Below the pieces are notes generated by a model. That model was not told where the DNA came from, searched no databases, and saw only the letters and a program-made list of their open reading frames with translations. The position numbers and the translations under genes are program-made. From positions 42,965,618-43,029,617 of the forward strand of contig CM051027.1 of assembly GCA_027627225.1 (NCBI GenBank): a stretch of 64,000 nucleotides of DNA, read 5' to 3'. Source of the stretch: Congeria kusceri. Its lineage: Eukaryota; Mollusca; Bivalvia; Myida; Dreissenidae. Numbering within the stretch: position 1 is the stretch's first letter; the number at the start of each line of letters is the position of its first letter. This document shows, piece after piece, positions 60,117 through 64,000 of the stretch.

Positions 60117-60198
60117 CATTGTTGTAAGTTTGCATTCCCTAAAATGAGAACATTTGCCATTGTTGTAAGTTTGCATTCCCTAAAATGAGAACATTTGC
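60117..60198. repeat. Exact 41-bp tandem duplication
   Basis: 60117-60157 and 60158-60198 are identical ('cattgttgtaagtttgcatt...' to 'gagaacatttgc'). Recent, as no differences have built up. Confidence 0.92.
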
Positions 60199-61190
60199 CC
60201 AATTCTATTGGCATTCAATTTTCCCGCTGCATAATTATCACAAGATATCTAGGTCAATAGTGATCTTAGACAGCTACGCCGAACAAATCCAAGAACTGTC
60301 CCAATTAAAAGTGTCAATTTCAAGCGTATCAGAGATGCTGTTCACTGATATGAAATTAAAGATTCTGTTCTTGCTGACTGTGATACCTGTGTTTGAAGAC
60401 TTTTTGACAGAAGTTCAGAGTGTACTGCCATTGATACATTTATTGTACAGCAGAATGTGCCCTCATCCAAGCTTTAGCTCTGGATGAAGGTCATTATTGG
60501 AGTAAAGCCGGAGGCTGAGCATGTATAGATAGCATTCCGTTCTGGACGTATGAGGGGATCCGCACCTTAAACACCAAAAGAATTACTACGCTCTGACCTA
60601 CTCATGCACATGCGCAGTCGCTACAGAAATGACACACCGGAAACATTAATATACTTAACGTGGTTTTGTTGCCATAAATACCATAAGGGTGGGAAATAAT
60701 ACAATCATATAAAATATTTAAAAAGGATAAAATATTATCCATATAAGCATAATATAATTATGCACAATAACTAAGAGGAGGGTCTATACATGCTCAGCCT
60801 CCGGCTTTACTCCAATAATGACCCTCATCCAGCGCTAAAGCTTGGATGAGGGCACATTATTTTCGTAATGCCCTCAGCTTTCACATGTAAAGATAGCATT
60901 GTGAAAGGCAACAAAACCAAAACTTTCATTAAACTTAACCAAAATAAATTTTTAATTTTAATAATTTATTGAGCCTAGTAACATATCATCGTAGGACCTT
61001 TCCAGACAGAACAGCATTACTGAAAGACACATTGCTAGAACTATTCAAATAGTCTTTAATGAACATCCTTTGTAAAAGCTACTCTGAATAAACGTGCCTT
61101 AAAATGGTCAGAGTCAATACCAGAACATTCTAATATGGACTTCAACCATCTAGAAACGGTACTGATAGTCATTTGCTTGAAAGTTTTATA

Positions 61191-61511
61191 TTATACAAGC
61201 ACAAACCGTGACTTCCTTACAGGTTTTGTAGCATCAATATAGGCAAGAAGTGTATGCATAGCACGCAGCGCCTCATCATGAAAATGCTGCACTTTTAATG
61301 TAAAAGAATGTCCTAATCGAGACTTTTTCAACATATTTGAAAAAGTAAACACAATGTCCTGTTGTTTAATAAACATATTATCAATATTCATAGATACCAA
61401 GGTCTGAGCTCTTGGTGCCAAAGCCAGAAGAGCTACAGTTTTCAAAGTCAACATCTTCAAGGATAAAACCTGTATAGGCACAAATAATTCAACACAACAG
61501 ACACATCCCAT
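61191..61511 (-). pseudogene. Tyrosine recombinase fragment of the DIRS-like element
   Basis: Reads LKMLTLKTVALLALAPRAQT, LVSMNIDNMFIKQQDIVF, LKKSRLGHSFTLKV, LLAYIDATKPVRKSRFVLV. The arginine of PRAQTLVSM matches the first catalytic Arg box of DIRS/Ngaro-type recombinases. The second box (His-x2-Arg, Tyr) lies beyond the fragment and is missing. Likely non-functional. Confidence 0.7.
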
Positions 61512-62299
61512 GAAACAATAAACCGGGGTTTAGGAGATAGACACAGAAAAACACATTCCATTAACCTAGATACTAAAACACAATCCTTACCCAACGATTA
61601 CCAAAAAAAAAGGAAAGAGTTTGTAGCAGCATAGCTTTATGTGTGTTAATCACTGAATATAATTTTCTCAATCTAAAAAGATAATCCAAATAACTAAGTA
61701 TCACTGCTTCAGTTGTGTAAAAAGGGATAACTATCCCGGATACCATTCCAAGTATTCAAGTGCTACCATGCAAAATGGTACTGCTTCTTGGTTCTGATTG
61801 ACCAAGGTAAGCAAATGAACTGTTCAACTGGCCACGAAATTCCCTGGACAAGAAGGGATTTCCTGATACATCTGTGATCAAGTGCAGACGCCTTCCCAAA
61901 GGGTGAAGTTGATAGTTGTGCAATGGAGCCAATAGGTCCTTGTGCCTGGATAACCTTATTGAAATGGATAAAATGATTTCAAAAATAAAAGGAAACCAAG
62001 GTTTCGAAGTACATTAAGGAAAACGAAATAACGCCTTTCCACGTTGTCTATCAATATCATGTTTATCACCACTGCAATCATATTAAATGGAGAAAATATA
62101 TATGGAATTCATTCACTCCAAGGGAAATTAAAAGCATTAATTGCGTAAACGCCCGGTTCTGGAAATCAGGCCACAACAATAAGCAAGGCTCACTCTGCCA
62201 TTCGCCTAATTAGCCAATGGCTACATATTTCATTATTTGGCTAAAGAAATGTTCATTTGGCTACAACATAGCTTTTCAATAACTCCACCAACTGAATGA

Positions 62300-62750
62300 A
62301 AGGCACAATACGGCAGAAACTAAAGACTGGCAGAAACTAAAGACTGAAAATCGACCAGAAGCCTGTCATTAGCATGTACTTTCTTGTCTGATATTCTCCA
62401 TATCTCCTGGTTCGCAAGAGGCAGCTTGTCTAATTTTCTGGAATTGTATACTTATTCAAGAGCACATCTGTATAACATTGAACTGTGCAAGACACATTGA
62501 TAAGCTTAGCAAGAGAGTCTGAAATAGATTTTCCTTTCTCAGGTACTTTCAGTTTGGGTAAAACCCTTTCACCATTACTTATTTTGTCATTCTGACTGTC
62601 ACTAGAACCAAACAAAGCTTCAGAAAAGCCACGATTTAAATCACTATAATCCTGATTGTCAGAGACATCTCTAGCATCAAATTCAACCGTCAATGGCTCA
62701 AATGGTACCTCAACTTCATTGTCGGCCTCTAGTACCACGTGGCTAACCAC
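62300..62750 (-). pseudogene. gag-like fragment of the DIRS-like element
   Basis: Acidic N-terminal stretch (FDARDVSDNQDYSDLNRGF), then KSISDSLAKLINVSC and LLNKYTIPEN. A stop and frame change follow, then KLPLANQEIWRISDKK and LLVDFQSLVSA. The 'lxxKyxxPEN ... NxEIW' order is typical of the first ORF of DIRS-type elements, recalled from family knowledge. Confidence 0.6.
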
Positions 62751-63563
62751 ATGCTTCGAAAATACCCGAAGGTAAAATGCTAGGCAAATTCCTCAAAGAC
62801 AAAATGTCCTTCTGTGACAACTTCGTAATGTCAAACAATATTGTGGTTACTGTCCGAAGACGTGTTCTTGTTGTCCGAAGGCGTATCCTTTTTGTCCGAA
62901 GACTTACTTCCTTGCTAAACACTCTTTTTAACGGTAGTCATACAAGATTTCAATTAAGGTTTGGACTTACTTTTCTTCGACGGCTGCTCTGTAACGGTGT
63001 TAGAACAACAGGAAAACTCACCTTCAGATAATGAATTTTTACCTAATTACAAGATATCTTCGTTGTCCAACATGGTGTATAAAAAAAGAATGAAAAAAGT
63101 TTAAATTGACAAGCCCACTAAAATGTATGTCTGAATCCCCCAACGCCAAAACTATTTATGAATGTTTCCGGTGTGTCATTTCCGTTGCGACTGCGCATTG
63201 CATGAGTAGGTCAGAGCGTAGTAGATTTTTCGCCGTGTAAAGTGCGGATCCCCTCATACGTCCAGAACGGAATGCTATCTATACATGTGAAAGCTGAAGG
63301 CTTTACGAAAATAATGACCAAGTTGTTAGACACCATTTTGTGAAGACGTTGTGAATCAAACACTCGGCAATCTCTCATTATTGTTATTTTCTATTTAAGA
63401 ATAAATAAAAAAGTGGTGTAGGTGAGTGGAGGAGGAGAATACATCTTTTTTGGCATGCTATTTCTAATCCTATATTTTCCTATATTTTGGCCTTAAAAAT
63501 TCCTATATTTCGATCTCATTCCTATATTTTTGAGATGGGAAATCAGTGGACGCCCTGCATTTG

Positions 63564-64000
63564 AATAACATAATGACAAGTAAGACGTTTAAACTTCGCT
63601 AACTACTGAGCATATCATCTGCACATTCAGGTAGGCAGGCCTGTCAAAACTTTCATCTTCTGTCTTCCCGTCAATAAAATTTGACGTTATGTACGGGAAC
63701 ATGGGGAAGTTTATGCGTAAATGTACACCCAAATTTCAACTTCTCTGCGTATATGTACACCCACATATTATTTTTCTCTGCGTATCTTCCAAATTTGTGC
63801 GCGTAATTAAGTCTTTGACGTTAAGCGGTGGAATGTGGACCAAGTCCACCAAATTTTAGCTCGGTCCAGCAAAAATTGGAAGTAAACTGGACTGGCAGTC
63901 CAGCAAAGAAAGGTCCCTTGATAATTTTGATACCTAAAAAGTTCAGCCAATAATTCTCGTTAACGCAAAAGATCGGCTTATTTGGACGCATACTTTTACG
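63564..64000. other. Right-edge flank, no gene
   Basis: Contains a short imperfect duplication 'tgcgtaaatgtacaccca' / 'tgcgtatatgtacacccaca' (about 63713-63770). Nothing else is supported. Confidence 0.4.

Larger units (their letters stand above)
60458..63313 (-). mobile_element. DIRS-like tyrosine-recombinase retrotransposon remnant
   Basis: Inserted in the hAT gene: the hAT frame reads LLYSRM before and TKLLD after. Minus-strand coding remnants are gag-like (62750-62300) and tyrosine recombinase (61511-61191). The space between is too short for RT and RNase H, so these are deleted. Inverted repeats are abundant: 60458-60528 with 60784-60854 (69 of 71 identical), and 60520-60647 with 63161-63287. 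Terminal inverted repeats plus an internal complementary part are the layout of DIRS1-type elements. No duplication longer than ATG is seen at the borders, as expected for recombinase integration. Confidence 0.7.
57258..63400 (+). pseudogene. hAT-superfamily transposase gene, broken and interrupted
   Basis: Pieces in order on the plus strand. 57258-57440: N-terminal finger-like WCVRGKSEYFASYVVC, KTEIKCENSG. 57410-57880: NFLGEDVMTAEI, shifted to WAVKCATSDISL, ANKAMFKCKIAEGF, ALLYDVNF, stop, HSDETTQAQAKNQLHLLIRY. 58437-58895: HADGKKVARSFLAALQEDG, LGSDGPNDNSTINREL, CNLHTMHNAF, FIKHSQVSWLSIGPALQRI. 60200-60457: YAEQIQELSQLKVSIS, VFEDFLTEVQSVLPLIHLLY. 63314-63350: MTKLLDTIL, stop. The C-terminal dimerisation region is not found. 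Element K copy 3 separates pieces 2 and 3, and the DIRS-like element separates the last two. It is a dead gene whose active form would mobilise the 53.9-63.6 kb element. Confidence 0.8.
53890..63557 (+). mobile_element. Decayed 9.7-kb hAT element with several nested insertions
   Basis: The left end CAGGGCCTCAACT and right end (reverse) CAGGGCGTCCACT pair with two mismatches. CATTTG flanks both (53884-53889 and 63558-63563). Both subterminal regions repeat 'tcctatattttcctat' and 'ttcctatatttttag'. Fragments of one hAT transposase occur in order on the plus strand between 57.2 and 63.4 kb, so these are probably the original ends. The size is due to later insertions. The 6-bp rather than 8-bp duplication is the weak point. 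Confidence 0.6.

Overview
This window is eukaryotic, AT-rich, intron-bearing and dominated by repeats. The closest fit is a bivalve mollusc. The basis is inference from repeat style: many elements with the 'pearl'-like architecture of a hairpin 5' end, a tandem core array and a hairpin 3' end, plus many TIR elements, LINEs, a DIRS-like element and decayed transposase genes. I cannot name the species. No conserved host gene, rRNA or tRNA was recognised. Three to five short exon-like stretches may belong to host genes.

Left part (1-13.2 kb): the C-terminus of a Ty3/Gypsy Pol; a three-copy ~390-bp tandem repeat framed by a 19-bp inverted repeat; LINE and hAT remnants; a hairpin-ended tandem-core element (4053-5377); then a 2.5-kb DNA element 'M' (5405-7889) with a 5-bp TSD, which carries a LINE RT fragment whose middle part is inverted.

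Middle-left (13.2-29.2 kb): three more hairpin-ended tandem-core elements (13.6-15.4, 17.6-22.0 and 27.6-29.2 kb). Between them lie a MITE that splits an open exon (15741-16507), a hAT MITE with a perfect 8-bp TSD (22180-23056), and a two-exon pogo/Tigger-type transposase gene on the minus strand (24172-25657) with two nonsense codons.

29.2-33.8 kb: a 5'-truncated, frameshifted LINE with endonuclease, RT and RNase H domains.

34.8-45.6 kb: the centrepiece. A second copy of element M (34849-45566, TSD ATCAA, ~70-bp TIRs) is interrupted by an 8.4-kb transposon (36410-44846; TIRs starting GGCCACAAC; TSD TTA). That transposon carries one multi-exon minus-strand gene for a ~1500-residue protein. 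The protein has duplicated N-terminal zinc modules, a conserved transposase-like centre, a FEN1/XPG-type PIN nuclease domain with its acidic residues present, and a TSO1-like CXC tail. I read it as an Academ-type element (the XPG-nuclease-bearing kind). Apart from one TGA, its 4.3-kb main exon is open. A 39-bp hairpin begins at its stop codon.

Right part (45.6-64 kb): a tandem array (47.2-50.5 kb) with another hairpin-ended element inserted in it; two MITEs; and a 9.7-kb decayed hAT element (53890-63557) whose transposase gene is broken by a tandem-core element and by a DIRS-like tyrosine-recombinase element with inverted repeats (60458-63313).

Overall the window is a stack of transpositions that can be ordered from the nesting. 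The hairpin-ended elements share termini but hold different tandem cores, and three repeat families end in a hairpin followed by TCTTG or TCTAG, which suggests a Helitron/Helentron-like mover.
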